A stretch of DNA of 64,000 bases from an uncultured Mobiluncus sp. (GCF_943914685.1 NZ_CALUCZ010000005.1:36126-100125), one strand, 5' to 3'; counted from the first letter of the stretch, positions 7,910 to 17,417 are shown. Program-made: numbers and translations. The notes: generated by a model not told the origin, from the sequence alone.

Positions 7910-10900
7910 GTGCGCACTGCAGTTACCGCTCTCATCGTGACCTCCGGGGAGACGCCCTACCTGGCGGCAACCCTTTTGGCGGTATCTCGGCAAACCTTGG
8001 CCCCACGTGATGTGTTCGTCATCGACGTGTCCAGCTCCGGGGTGGTTCACCGCTCCGGCACGAAAGTCTTGAAAACCCCGGGCGCCCCCAACTTGGGTGA
8101 AGCGTTGCGCCAAGCCAAATCTCAGCCCGATTTCCCCACGCCCGCCCCGGGAAACCCCCACGCCCTGTGGATTTTGCATGATGACTCCGCCCCGGCCCCC
8201 TCCTGCTTGGCCGAACAGCTGAAAGTCCTGGAGTCCGGCACTTCCATCAAAGTTGTCGGCGCGAAACAGCGATTGTGGGACAAAGCCAACCAAATCGTGG
8301 AGGTCGGCATTCGCGCTACCCGCTCCGGGCGGCGTTTGCAAGAGATGGACGCCGGTGAGGTTGACCAGGGACAATACGACGGTCGCGAGGACGTGCTGGG
8401 TGTGGGCACGGCGGGAATGCTGGTGGACTGGGAAACGTTCTGCCGCTTGGACGGTTTTGACCCGCACCTGGGTCCTTTCGGTGATGGTCTGGAGTTTTCT
8501 CGGCGAGTACACTTGGCGGGGTATCGGGTCGTGGTGGCGCCGCGCGCCGTGGTTTATCACAAGATGGCGGGCTACTTTGGGCTGCGCGGTCCCGACGGGG
8601 GTCGTCCCGCTCGTTCCGCCCGCAGCTTCGACCCCACCGGGCGTGACTTGGAAGCCAACGGCAAGCTGGAGTCCGATGCGAAACGTTCCTTTACCGCCCG
8701 GCGTATCGCCCAGCTGCACAATTGGATGGTGGCGGCGCCCTGGTGGCATTTTATCTTCCTTCCGCTGATCGTGTTGGTGCTCGGTCTGCTGCGGTTTTTC
8801 TGGCGTATCGTCACGAAAGAGCCCAAGCTCGCGGCCGGGGAACTGCAATCCACCCTGGTGACGGTGTTCCGGCCTTTTGCTGCGTGGAAATCCCGGCTGC
8901 GGCGGGTGCGACAAAGCAAGTTGAGTCCCCGTACTTTGCGTCCCCTTCAGGTGAAATCTTCCCAAATCCGCCAAGCCAAAACTACGGCTCGGCGCGTCGC
9001 CAAAGATCAGCGCCGTCCCCAAATCCCGGACGCGACAGCGCGGCGCAATTTTTATACCGAAAAAGCCGTGGATCGCACCCTCGTGTGGATTGTTGCTGCT
9101 GCCCTGACCCTGATAGGGCTGCTGGGCTGGCGTTTTGCCATCGGCGGGGTATCCGGTGGGGCGCTGGCGAACCTGCCGGTGAACAACCGAGACTTTTGGA
9201 CTGACCTGATCTCCGGGTGGATTCCCGCCGGTTTGGGCTACGGTTCGGCGGTTGGGGCGGTGGACCCTCTGGGTCTGGAGGTGGCGAGCCTGGGCCAAAT
9301 CGCGGGTTTATTAGGGATAAAAGGGTCGGTAGTACTGGCGGTTTTGCTGTTCGCGACCCTGCCGTTGACCTGGCTCAGCGCGTGGTGGGCTGCCGGGGTT
9401 CTCACGGATTCCCGCACGCTGCGCGCCCTGGCTGCTCTGTCTTGGACTTTCAGTCCTAACCTGCTGGTCAGTATGGGTTTGGGGCAGTTGCCGGTGTGGG
9501 TTTTAGCGGTGAGTGTGCCCCTTTTTGTCGGTTCACTAGCCCGGGGCGCCGGGATGCCGGTGTCTCGCGTCGTGATGGGAGAAATCGAACCGGTCACGGT
9601 CAGCGTGCATTCCGCCGCAATCATTCAGGTTGGTATCGCCGCCCTCACCGGTTTCCTAGTGGTGAGCGCGGCCGTGGTTATGGTCATTCCGGTGGTATTC
9701 CTGGTGTTGATGGCAATGCTGAAGGGGGTCGCTAACCCCCTTTTTGCGGGGTCGCAAACCGAGGCTGCAGACCCGGTTCTCAGCCATATTCCGGCCCGTC
9801 TGCGGCTGAAAGCCGTTCACGCCCTGATTGTGCTGGCTCCAGCGGTGCTGCTGGCAGTGCCTACGGTGGTGCGCACAGTTGGTTCGCCTGCCCAATGGCC
9901 GCTGTGGCTGTCCAGCCTGTCGGTGCCGCTGCCCACCCCGAGACCGAACTGGTGGGATTTGCTCACCGCTTGGCCGCTTGATGTGGCGGCGACGTCCCTG
10001 CCCATTGCCCTGCCCGGCTGGCAAATTTTCGCGTTCCTGCCCTTAGGGCTGCTGCTGCTCACCGTGGTGGCCGGAGTGATTATTCCGGGCCATTCCACCG
10101 GGGCTCACTGGAGCCTGCTGTTCGCGCTGGGAGGCTTGGCCGCGGCGTGGCTGGCCAGTTCCACCCCGGTGTCTGTCTCGGGGGCCGACGCTGTGTGTGC
10201 CTGGGCCGGGCCGGGATTGGCAGTGTTTCACGCAGGATTGATTACCTCCGCCCTGTTCTCGGTGGGTCGTCTGCAATTGACGATTCCGGTTGAAATAGCT
10301 AACTGGAGCAACCGCGGTGTCCGGGCCGTGGTGGCCGCGGCGGTGTTGATTCCCATCTTGGGGGCCACTCCGATGCTGGTGAACCAGGTTGGTGCCCCCG
10401 CCGCGTCCGGTTTCAACGCGCTGGCAACTTTTAGGGACGTGAGCCTTCCCGCCACGGTCGTCCAAGGCCAGTCTTCCCCGCGCCACCTGCGGGCCCTGAA
10501 CCTGGAGGTCGCCAGCGCCCCCAACCAATCCACCCTGGTGACCGCCAGTTTGTGGCGGGACTGGCGGCACACTACTTTTGAAGCTTCCCCCTACCTGAAA
10601 CTGAAAAATTACCGCAACGTGACCGGTTCGCGCACCCCCGATGCAGCCGACGCAGCGCTGCAAGCCACGGTGGCAGCGGTGCTGGGAGGTTCCACCCCGA
10701 AACTGGGTGAACAGCTCGCCCAGTTGGATGTCAACTTCATTATCGTGCCGCGCAGCAAGGACGCCGCGACCACCTCCCTGGTCAACACGTTGGATTCGGC
10801 CGCGCCGCTGGAACGAATTACCACCACAGAGGCCGGCACGGTGTGGCGCCTGGCTGATTCCGCCGCGGTCAGCGTGGCTCGGGTCGCCCCGGCCCAGTGG

Positions 10901-11242
10901 AAAGGGGGGCACCCCTCCTGGCCGACCGGCGAAGTCAGGGCTCAGGCTCTCAATGTGCGCGGCGGAAAGGCACAAGTCGGGGCTGGGCCGGCCGGGCGGT
11001 TGCTGGCGTTGAGTGAACGCGCTGATAGCAGCTTTGTGGTGCGGTTCAACGGCAAAATCATCGACCCGGTGGAAACAGGTCAGTGGAATGCGCTCTACCA
11101 GCTGCCTCCCAATTCCGGCACCGTATCCATCACCTATGCCTATCTTCCTTACCAGTTGTGGGGTGCGGTGCTGCTGCTGTCCCTGCTGATCGCCCTAGCG
11201 GCAGCCCTACCGCTGCGTCGGGTGTCGGAGGTGAGATTGTGA
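7910..11242 (+). CDS. Large membrane-bound family 2 glycosyltransferase
   Basis: A 1110-residue protein. Residues 1-260 form a GT2 domain (VTALIVTSGETPYLAATL at the start, WILHDDSAP as the acidic motif, a later GDGLEFSRRV). A first membrane segment follows at about 277-300, then a basic linker (about 310-375) and around ten or more membrane segments to about residue 880. The last 230 residues form a soluble region closed by one more membrane segment. Related very long glycosyltransferases beside whiB genes occur in many actinobacteria and are thought to act on cell-wall glycans; the substrate is unknown. GTG start; TAATAT lies 10 bases before it. The stop overlaps the DUF5719 gene start (GTGA). 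Confidence 0.8.
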   Translation: MRTAVTALIVTSGETPYLAATLLAVSRQTLAPRDVFVIDVSSSGVVHRSGTKVLKTPGAPNLGEALRQAKSQPDFPTPAPGNPHALWILHDDSAPAPSCLAEQLKVLESGTSIKVVGAKQRLWDKANQIVEVGIRATRSGRRLQEMDAGEVDQGQYDGREDVLGVGTAGMLVDWETFCRLDGFDPHLGPFGDGLEFSRRVHLAGYRVVVAPRAVVYHKMAGYFGLRGPDGGRPARSARSFDPTGRDLEANGKLESDAKRSFTARRIAQLHNWMVAAPWWHFIFLPLIVLVLGLLRFFWRIVTKEPKLAAGELQSTLVTVFRPFAAWKSRLRRVRQSKLSPRTLRPLQVKSSQIRQAKTTARRVAKDQRRPQIPDATARRNFYTEKAVDRTLVWIVAAALTLIGLLGWRFAIGGVSGGALANLPVNNRDFWTDLISGWIPAGLGYGSAVGAVDPLGLEVASLGQIAGLLGIKGSVVLAVLLFATLPLTWLSAWWAAGVLTDSRTLRALAALSWTFSPNLLVSMGLGQLPVWVLAVSVPLFVGSLARGAGMPVSRVVMGEIEPVTVSVHSAAIIQVGIAALTGFLVVSAAVVMVIPVVFLVLMAMLKGVANPLFAGSQTEAADPVLSHIPARLRLKAVHALIVLAPAVLLAVPTVVRTVGSPAQWPLWLSSLSVPLPTPRPNWWDLLTAWPLDVAATSLPIALPGWQIFAFLPLGLLLLTVVAGVIIPGHSTGAHWSLLFALGGLAAAWLASSTPVSVSGADAVCAWAGPGLAVFHAGLITSALFSVGRLQLTIPVEIANWSNRGVRAVVAAAVLIPILGATPMLVNQVGAPAASGFNALATFRDVSLPATVVQGQSSPRHLRALNLEVASAPNQSTLVTASLWRDWRHTTFEASPYLKLKNYRNVTGSRTPDAADAALQATVAAVLGGSTPKLGEQLAQLDVNFIIVPRSKDAATTSLVNTLDSAAPLERITTTEAGTVWRLADSAAVSVARVAPAQWKGGHPSWPTGEVRAQALNVRGGKAQVGAGPAGRLLALSERADSSFVVRFNGKIIDPVETGQWNALYQLPPNSGTVSITYAYLPYQLWGAVLLLSLLIALAAALPLRRVSEVRL

Positions 11243-12897
11243 AACCGCAAACCGTTCAGGATTTGCGCTCGGATTCGCGCCCGGATTCGGAGCCGGACAA
11301 GGTTCCGTCGGCCGGTTCTCGTTATGTGGCGGTCAGCCGCTGGGAGAGGGTGCGCTGGTTCCTGGCCACCCTGCTGGTCGTGGCCGTGGCGGGCCTGGTG
11401 GTTGCCGTCGGTCTGACCCGGCCGGCAGCTGCCCAGAAACCTCACTACGGCGAGCCCGTGCCGGTGCCTCCCGGCCAGATTACCCTGGCTTGTCCCCAGG
11501 TCCCGCCCACAGTGAACCCGGCGGCAGTTGACGGATCTGGAAATCCGTTGGCGCCGCCCAAAATTGCGGGGTCGATGACCTCCACTGTTTTGGCTCGTAC
11601 CGCGCAGGTTCCGGAAAAGGCGGTGTATCAGCCCTTGGGCTCGCGGGGTCGCGCTCCGCAGTCCGCCGCCCCGACTCCGGAGGAAACAGCCTCGGACCAA
11701 TCCGGGGCAAAGCACCTGGTGACTGAGGATACCGAGGAAGTCGCGCCGCCCCCGGAAAATCCCCAGAACGACCTGGACTTGACTCCGAAATCGGCCATGC
11801 TTTACGGTAGCTTTTCCACCCCGGTCAGCGGTTTTCTCACCGCTCAGCCGTGGGACGGCAAAGTCGCCCTCGCCGGGGCAGATATCGAACAGTCGGTTTC
11901 CTCAGGAGACTACCGCGGCCTGGCCAGTGCGGCCTGTCAGCCGGCACAGCTGGAATCTTGGCTGGTCGGCGGGTCGACCGAGGTTGGGGAATCGAGCGTC
12001 CTGCAGCTGATGAACCCCTCGTCTAACTCGGTTGATGCCAAGGTAGAAGTGTGGGGCGACACCGGGAAACTCGATTTCCCCCGGGGGGAAAAAATCACCG
12101 TCCCGGCCCGTCAGCTGCAAGCTATCCCCTTGGAATCCCAGGTGGGAGGCACCCAGCGCCTCGTGGTACGGGTCACCGCGAACGGAGCCGGTCTGGCCTC
12201 CTCGCTGATGACACATAGTTTACTGGGCTTGACTGCGGGGGGCGTCTCGCTGGTACACGCCTCTGCCCTGCCCAGCACCACCCAGGTCATTCCCGGAGTG
12301 GCGATGGACGGGAGTCTCGGCGCGGTACGCCTGCTGAACCCAGGCGCAGATTCAGCCCGGGCCACCATTGAAGTCATCAACGAAAACGGCCGTTTCCCGC
12401 TGCCGGGAGGCAAAGACCTCGATTTGGATCCCGGCGCGGTACTGGATTTCACGCTGGGAGGCTTGCAGCCGGGCAACTATGCGGTCATCGTCAACGCTAC
12501 CGAGCCCGTTGCGGCAGGGGCAGTGATATATCGGCAAGGCTCGGTTTCCCCCACTGACCCGGACAAATTTGTGCGTGACCTGGCTTGGCTGCCCGCCCTT
12601 TCCACCGGGGGAGGAGTGGTGATGGGGCCCGCCGCGACGCAGCGTCAGCTGCTGGTGACGAACCTTAACGCCGATAATCGGGAATACCGGATTGCCGGAG
12701 CTACCCACGTTGTCAACGCGATGACGACCGTGGTCGTGCCTCTTAAAGACGAAACTCCCCAGTTGATTGAGGCTCCCGACCTGTATGTAACCCAGTTGGT
12801 GACCACGAACCTAGGCGACGGTGACGGGATTGACGCCCTAGAACCGATTCCAGACCTGTCCGTGTCCAGCCAAATCTACGTTCACCTCACCAGCTGA
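11239..12897 (+). CDS. DUF5719-family membrane-anchored extracytoplasmic protein
   Basis: A 552-residue protein with an acidic, Arg-containing N-terminal cytoplasmic stretch, one membrane segment at about residues 35-60 (FLATLLVVAVAGLVVAVG), a Pro/Ala-rich linker, then a large beta-rich outside domain of repeated modules such as VLQLMNPSSNSVDAKVEVWG and AVRLLNPGADSARATIEV. This matches DUF5719, which in actinobacteria follows the big glycosyltransferase. The GTG start overlaps the upstream stop by 4 bases, so translation is coupled. The frame extends upstream to 11083, but that part overlaps the glycosyltransferase and is not used. Function is unknown; a partner of the glycosyltransferase is inferred. 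Confidence 0.8.
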   Translation: MKPQTVQDLRSDSRPDSEPDKVPSAGSRYVAVSRWERVRWFLATLLVVAVAGLVVAVGLTRPAAAQKPHYGEPVPVPPGQITLACPQVPPTVNPAAVDGSGNPLAPPKIAGSMTSTVLARTAQVPEKAVYQPLGSRGRAPQSAAPTPEETASDQSGAKHLVTEDTEEVAPPPENPQNDLDLTPKSAMLYGSFSTPVSGFLTAQPWDGKVALAGADIEQSVSSGDYRGLASAACQPAQLESWLVGGSTEVGESSVLQLMNPSSNSVDAKVEVWGDTGKLDFPRGEKITVPARQLQAIPLESQVGGTQRLVVRVTANGAGLASSLMTHSLLGLTAGGVSLVHASALPSTTQVIPGVAMDGSLGAVRLLNPGADSARATIEVINENGRFPLPGGKDLDLDPGAVLDFTLGGLQPGNYAVIVNATEPVAAGAVIYRQGSVSPTDPDKFVRDLAWLPALSTGGGVVMGPAATQRQLLVTNLNADNREYRIAGATHVVNAMTTVVVPLKDETPQLIEAPDLYVTQLVTTNLGDGDGIDALEPIPDLSVSSQIYVHLTS

Positions 12898-12914
12898 CGC
12901 CGGTCGGCCCGAGC

Positions 12915-13775
12915 CTAAATCCCGTACCGGGAACCGGACACCGCGGAAAGTTTTTTCTCCAGGCGCGCCTGAACGGCGTTATTTGTGTGGTATTCGGCAT
13001 CTCGGCGCAGCACCAGGACTGCTGCAATGAATCGTTCTGGGTCGGTTTCGGGGGGAGGCGGCGGATACACCTGGTTCAAAAGGGCGGTGGCGAGCGTATG
13101 GGCCACCTGCTGGCGGTGGATTGGGTCCATTTTGGCAGCGCTTTGCAGGAATCGGCGCGCCGTCACGGTGGTGACTCCGTCCAACTCACCGACATTGGCC
13201 TCGCCAGCCCAATCTGCCAGCTCCGGGGCCAGCAGCAGCGGCCGGCGAGTCACGCCGGACGCTTCGGAAACGGCGTAAGTCCCGGCGAAAATATCCCCGA
13301 TACGTTTGCCTCTGCGGTTCGTCCATGCCGCGATAATGGCTCCGGCTCCCATCGTCGCCCACAGCTCACCCAAACCAATCAAGGTGCGTACGAAAGCGTG
13401 GCGCAAAGTGATGGGACCGCCGTCGTCACGGACGATGCGCGTCCCCACGATGAAACGCCCTAGTGACTTCCCGCGACTCAGAGTCTCTACCGTCATCGGC
13501 ACAAAGAACAGCCACACCGCCGTGACCACCGCGACGAACGCGGCGACTTGTGCCTCGTTGGAAAAATACAGAAAATCGTCGTTGCCGCCGCCGCTCAAAG
13601 TCAATATCAGGAACGTTATCTCGTAAGTGATAACCATTCCCAAAATACATACAACCGCATCAATAATGGCTGAAATGATACGTAAAAACAGGGAGGCCGG
13701 CTGTACCAGCAAGGCGATAGCTTCGCCGGTGATGACCACATCGGGCCGGATTTTCGTTCCGCTAAAATGTTCCAT
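12915..13775 (-). CDS. RDD-family membrane protein
   Basis: A 286-residue protein with the RDD pattern: LFLRIISAIIDAVVC in the first membrane segment (about residues 30-60), a second segment near residue 95, and GTRIVRDDGGPITLRHAFVRTL before a third. The C-terminal 110 residues are soluble and alpha-helical. The role of RDD proteins is not settled; transport has been suggested for some. It is divergent from a SpoIIM-family gene by only 18 bases, a pairing common in actinobacteria. I chose ATG 13775, not the longer frame from 13910, because the extension runs into the divergent gene. TAATTT lies 7 bases before the ATG, so the mRNA is probably leaderless. Confidence 0.85.
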   Translation of the reverse strand: MEHFSGTKIRPDVVITGEAIALLVQPASLFLRIISAIIDAVVCILGMVITYEITFLILTLSGGGNDDFLYFSNEAQVAAFVAVVTAVWLFFVPMTVETLSRGKSLGRFIVGTRIVRDDGGPITLRHAFVRTLIGLGELWATMGAGAIIAAWTNRRGKRIGDIFAGTYAVSEASGVTRRPLLLAPELADWAGEANVGELDGVTTVTARRFLQSAAKMDPIHRQQVAHTLATALLNQVYPPPPPETDPERFIAAVLVLRRDAEYHTNNAVQARLEKKLSAVSGSRYGI

Positions 13776-13793
13776 TAAGTATAAATTAGCAGC
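13776..13793. promoter_or_regulatory. Compact bidirectional promoter between two leaderless genes
   Basis: Only 18 bases separate the divergent ATGs. On the plus strand TAAATT (13782-13787) ends 6 bases before the ATG at 13794. On the minus strand TAATTT (13783-13788) ends 7 bases before the ATG at 13775. The two -10-like hexamers are almost the same AT-rich bases read on opposite strands, and no Shine-Dalgarno sequence is present for either gene. -35 elements would have to lie inside the opposite coding regions. Confidence 0.5.
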
Positions 13794-14777
13794 ATGGACA
13801 TCGACGCGTATACCGCAGGGCGAACTGAGGACTGGTCGCGCTTGGCTCAACTGAACCGGAAACGCCGTCTGAGCGGGGCAGAGATTGACGAACTCATGGG
13901 GTTGTATCACCGTGCTAGTGCGGATTTGGCGACCATCACGTCCGTGCCGACCGACCCCGATGTCGTGCTGGATCTGACGAATTTGGTGTCCACGGCACGA
14001 GGGCGTATCGGGGGGCCGCGCCGGACATTTCGGGAGTCCGTGGGCGGGTTCTTTACCGTGACTCTGCCCCTAGCGCTGTATCGAATCGGTCCGGTTTTCC
14101 TGGTGCTGCTGGCGTTATCGCTGATTACCGCTGTTTTCACCGGTTTTTGGGTCTACACCCACCCGGAGATTCTGCTGGCCCAGAAAACCGAGATAGAGAT
14201 GCGCCAATACGCCGAAGATTCTTTCAAAGCCTATTATTCAAACTATCCGGCCCCGGATTTTGCCGCCCAGGTATGGACGAACAACGCGACGATAGCCGTG
14301 CTGATGGTGGCTATGTTCTTTACCGGAGCCTATCCGGTCTACCTGTTGCTGACGAACTTCGCCAATGTGGGGGTGGCCGGGGCCATCATGGCCAAGTACG
14401 GTGACTTAAGTGTTTTCTTTGGGTTGATTACCCCTCACGGCCTGCTGGAACTGTCTTGCATTGTATTGGCTTGCGCCGCGGCTTTGCGGCTGTTCTGGGC
14501 GCTGTTTGTGCCCGGGGAAGACCCGCGTATGGTTTCCCTAGCGCGGGCGGGCCGCCAGTTTGGGCCGGTGGCTGCCGGGTTGATTATCCTGTTGGGGATT
14601 TCGGGTTTGGAAGAAGCGTTCTTGACGCCGTCTGCGCTACTGACCCCCGTAAAGATTGCGGTGGCCGTGGTGGTCTATGCGGCCCTAGTGACGTGGGTCG
14701 TGGTTTTCGCGCGGCGAGCCGTGCGGGCGGGTCTGAGCGGGGACCTGGCGGAATCGGCTGCCGGCTACGTAGCCTAA
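13794..14777 (+). CDS. Stage II sporulation protein M family membrane protein
   Basis: A 327-residue protein with a soluble N-terminal helical region (about 1-95) and then five to six membrane segments. The loop and helix containing FFGLITPHGLLELSCIVLA is the most conserved feature of SpoIIM/DUF95 proteins. In Bacillus SpoIIM works with peptidoglycan hydrolases during engulfment; in non-sporulating actinobacteria the family is widespread with unknown function and is usually paired with an RDD protein, as here. No ribosome binding site is seen and a -10-like hexamer sits 6 bases upstream, pointing to leaderless translation. Its 3' end is convergent with an L,D-transpeptidase gene. Confidence 0.85.
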   Translation: MDIDAYTAGRTEDWSRLAQLNRKRRLSGAEIDELMGLYHRASADLATITSVPTDPDVVLDLTNLVSTARGRIGGPRRTFRESVGGFFTVTLPLALYRIGPVFLVLLALSLITAVFTGFWVYTHPEILLAQKTEIEMRQYAEDSFKAYYSNYPAPDFAAQVWTNNATIAVLMVAMFFTGAYPVYLLLTNFANVGVAGAIMAKYGDLSVFFGLITPHGLLELSCIVLACAAALRLFWALFVPGEDPRMVSLARAGRQFGPVAAGLIILLGISGLEEAFLTPSALLTPVKIAVAVVVYAALVTWVVVFARRAVRAGLSGDLAESAAGYVA

Positions 14778-14790
14778 CGGATCAGCCAGT

Positions 14791-14811
14791 TGACCCACTA
14801 GGGGTGGGTCA
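14791..14811. terminator. Short hairpin at convergent gene ends
   Basis: TGACCCA (14791-14797) and TGGGTCA (14805-14811) form a 7-bp stem with a 7-base loop, placed between the SpoIIM-family stop and the convergent L,D-transpeptidase stop, partly inside the latter's last codons. There is no clear T run, so it is only a candidate bidirectional terminator. Confidence 0.3.
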
Positions 14812-15787
14812 CGACCGTGGTGTTCGTATCAGCCCAATCCCACAGCCACTTGGCGTCGTCGGGACGCATATTGACGCAACCGTGTGAACCGGTATCGGGA
14901 GTATAGACGAAACTGGTGCGCCACGGGGCGGGGTGGAGGGCAAAACCCTTGTGAAAGTACTGGATATAGTTCGCCGGTTCAGAATACGGCCCGTCGAACC
15001 CGACCCCGGTCATGTCTTGGAACGGGACTCGTGAATAGATTTTAAACACACCCTGCGCCGTGGGAGCGAGCCGGTGCCCATGCACGACCGGGACCGGCCC
15101 CAAAACCAATTTGTCGCCCTCGTAAGCGGCCAAGGTGTGATTGGTCAGATTGACGTCAACCCATTTTTCGTCGGGCTGGGGTTGGTAGGGCAGTGGCGGA
15201 GCCGCCACGACGGTGTCGTCGAAACCGCCTTTGCGGGTAGACAGTTTAGCGGTGACTTCGACGTTGCCATTGCTGCTGTTCAGGGCCTTTTTAATCTGGG
15301 AAACCAGGTTGTTCGGGTGGTCCACGGCCGTGCCGTCAACGGGGTCTTTCAACAGACTCACTAGGTGACCTGCGCTGTCCACCTGCCGGCTGCCGTTCGT
15401 GGCCGGTTTCTCGACCTGAGAGATGCAGGAGTGTACCCACTGGGTAATCGCGTCGACGTTGAACTGCGGTGAGGGCAGCGGTTGGGGGCTGAGCTGTTTG
15501 GTGGGCTGGGGTACCGGGTGCAGCCACGAACAAACCTGGTCAGGCTTGGCCAAAAAACTGTTGTCCCCGAGGCGTAAAGTGACACTGCGCTGGCATGCCG
15601 AGTCCCGCGCCGCGCTAATCTGGGCGGACTGTTCGGGGTTCCACAACGGCGTGTAGCTAAAAGCTAGCCAACCTCCTCCGGCTGCCACCAGCAGCGCAGC
15701 TCCGAGCACGAGCCATCCGGGTCTGGCCATGAGCGACCCACGCCGATGCTGCGGCGTCAAATGCGTCGGACGATACGGAAAGCGCAT
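14798..15787 (-). CDS. L,D-transpeptidase (YkuD domain), shorter paralogue
   Basis: A 329-residue exported enzyme that makes 3-3 crosslinks in peptidoglycan or attaches proteins to it. One N-terminal membrane anchor lies at about residues 24-46 (WLVLGAALLVAAGGGWLAF), then a 150-residue spacer, then a YkuD catalytic domain from about residue 205 (WVDVNLTNHTLAAYEG) to the end, with the nucleophile in GSHGCVNM. Start ATG 15787 has AAAGG upstream; ATG 15730 is an alternative. It follows a longer L,D-transpeptidase by 21 bases on the same strand, so they are likely an operon, with this gene distal. Confidence 0.9.
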   Translation of the reverse strand: MRFPYRPTHLTPQHRRGSLMARPGWLVLGAALLVAAGGGWLAFSYTPLWNPEQSAQISAARDSACQRSVTLRLGDNSFLAKPDQVCSWLHPVPQPTKQLSPQPLPSPQFNVDAITQWVHSCISQVEKPATNGSRQVDSAGHLVSLLKDPVDGTAVDHPNNLVSQIKKALNSSNGNVEVTAKLSTRKGGFDDTVVAAPPLPYQPQPDEKWVDVNLTNHTLAAYEGDKLVLGPVPVVHGHRLAPTAQGVFKIYSRVPFQDMTGVGFDGPYSEPANYIQYFHKGFALHPAPWRTSFVYTPDTGSHGCVNMRPDDAKWLWDWADTNTTVVTHP

Positions 15788-15808
15788 CCATTGAACCTTT
15801 CGAAAAAC

Positions 15809-17287
15809 CTAGATAACCCCAGCTCGGTGAATGACCACCGGGGTTCCCACTCGCGCCCAGTCGAACAGCTCCTTGGCTTTCGCGGGCTTCAAGTTCACGC
15901 AGCCGTGTGACCCGCCATAGTTCGTTTGTACCCAATTCCAGCGGGTATAGGTGCCATGTACGGCGTAGCCGCCGTGATAGTACATGGTCCACGGACTCCA
16001 GGTGTCATAAGCGCCGTCCCAGGCTTTGTCGTTCTTCATGTGGGCGTTCACCAGTTTGGTTTGGACATGAAAAATTCCTGGGTAGGTCGGGGAGGGCAGC
16101 GAGCCGTGGACCGCCTCGACCGGTCCCCACACGACTTTGTCGCCTTCCCAAGCTGCCACGGTGTGGTTGGTCAGGTCGATACTGATGAACTTTTCTCCAG
16201 GTTTGGCGTTGTAGGGCGGGCGGGGAAGGGACTGATCCACAACCGTGTCGTTGAACTTGCCTTCCTGTACTGCCATTTCAAACACGCCGCGGTAGTTTTG
16301 CCCGGCGTTCAGCGCCGCGGTGATTTCGGCGGCGATGGTGTCGTTGTTCGAGACTTTCTTTGAGTCCAGAGCCATTTTCGTCATGGTCAAAAGGTAGCCG
16401 TCTTTCGTCATGGTGCGTTCGCCCGGACCGTTATTGACGTCAATTTTTTCGTCGGTGAACATCTTGAGCCAGTCCAGTACTTTCTTTTCGCTGACGACCG
16501 GTCCGTTCTCGGTGACCTCGACCCACTGGGCTTTGTCCGCGGGGGTGATGATGTGCCCGACTCTGCGACCAATCAGGTTCACTTTCGGGGCAATGAGCGA
16601 GTTGGCTCGCTGCGCCCAGGTTTCCAGCTGCGGATCTGGGGCGATTGGGGTAACTTCGGTCAGTTTCACCTTAATAGATTGTTTCGCCTGGGTTTCCCAA
16701 GTTTTCTGAGCGGCAGCGATGACGACTTTCGGGTCGACGCCCTGCCCGGCGCTGCCCGGCTGCACTTCAAAGGAGCCCTTTTCGCTGTTGAATCCCAGAT
16801 GCGGATCCACGACGGTGTCGGGTCGTTTAGCGGTCAAAGCCCGGGCTGCCTGAGTGGCGGCGGCTTCATCGAGAGTAAAGAGGGGGGTGACTTGGCGTTC
16901 TCTGACGGTGGAGGCCAAGATTTCGCCGAGGTTCTGGTTCGCTTTCATCACGGCAGCGGCGGTGCCGGGTACGTCGCAGTCCAAGCCCATTTGCCCCAGG
17001 CTCAGGGAGGTGCGGGGAACACCACCGCTAAAGGCAGCGTTCAGATTTTGGCAGTTGTCCGTCAAATGGCGTTTCAGTTCATCAGGGGTCATGCCCCCGA
17101 CGTCGAGTTTGCCGACCATCGTGTGGGGCAGGGCCAACTTGGAATAGTGCGTGGCGTAAGCCCAGCTGCTGCCGGTCAGGGCGAGGGCGAGAACCCCCGC
17201 GCTGACGCCAACCACGATGGGCCAGCGGCGTTTTTGCTTGACGACACCACGAATTTCCAGCTGTGGATTTGTAGAATCTTGTGTCAT
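15809..17287 (-). CDS. L,D-transpeptidase with putative peptidoglycan-binding domain
   Basis: A 492-residue exported enzyme. A short basic cytoplasmic tail is followed by a membrane anchor at about residues 23-45, a region of about 310 residues that fits PG_binding_4-type domains (VGGMTPDELKRHL and a later repeat), and a C-terminal YkuD domain from about 365 (FISIDLTNHTVAAWEG) with the catalytic Cys in GGSHGCVNL and the neighbouring HGGYAVHG. Such enzymes crosslink peptidoglycan stems outside the membrane and resist most beta-lactams. The ATG has GAGGGGAAACC directly upstream. It is the first gene of a probable two-gene L,D-transpeptidase operon. Confidence 0.92.
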   Translation of the reverse strand: MTQDSTNPQLEIRGVVKQKRRWPIVVGVSAGVLALALTGSSWAYATHYSKLALPHTMVGKLDVGGMTPDELKRHLTDNCQNLNAAFSGGVPRTSLSLGQMGLDCDVPGTAAAVMKANQNLGEILASTVRERQVTPLFTLDEAAATQAARALTAKRPDTVVDPHLGFNSEKGSFEVQPGSAGQGVDPKVVIAAAQKTWETQAKQSIKVKLTEVTPIAPDPQLETWAQRANSLIAPKVNLIGRRVGHIITPADKAQWVEVTENGPVVSEKKVLDWLKMFTDEKIDVNNGPGERTMTKDGYLLTMTKMALDSKKVSNNDTIAAEITAALNAGQNYRGVFEMAVQEGKFNDTVVDQSLPRPPYNAKPGEKFISIDLTNHTVAAWEGDKVVWGPVEAVHGSLPSPTYPGIFHVQTKLVNAHMKNDKAWDGAYDTWSPWTMYYHGGYAVHGTYTRWNWVQTNYGGSHGCVNLKPAKAKELFDWARVGTPVVIHRAGVI

Positions 17288-17387
17288 GGTTTCCCCTCTA
17301 TGCCATTGTTTATGATAACTGATAACCGCATTGAATCGAGAAGTCCCCAGACCGGCGGGTGGAGCCCCACGGTCGTGGCTGCGCCAG

Positions 17388-17417
17388 TTGGTGCGACTTT
17401 GCGGATTGTGGCATAAT
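17388..17417 (+). promoter_or_regulatory. Candidate rpmE promoter
   Basis: TTGGTG (17388-17393) and CATAAT (17412-17417) are 18 bases apart and lie about 75 bases before the rpmE ATG. The -10 is close to consensus, the -35 weaker. A start near 17424 is inferred. Confidence 0.4.

Noticed and set aside
7838..9298. Long minus-strand frame (486 codons) opposite the large glycosyltransferase
   Set aside because: Same reason: it mirrors a gene with a GT2 domain and has no recognisable domain of its own.
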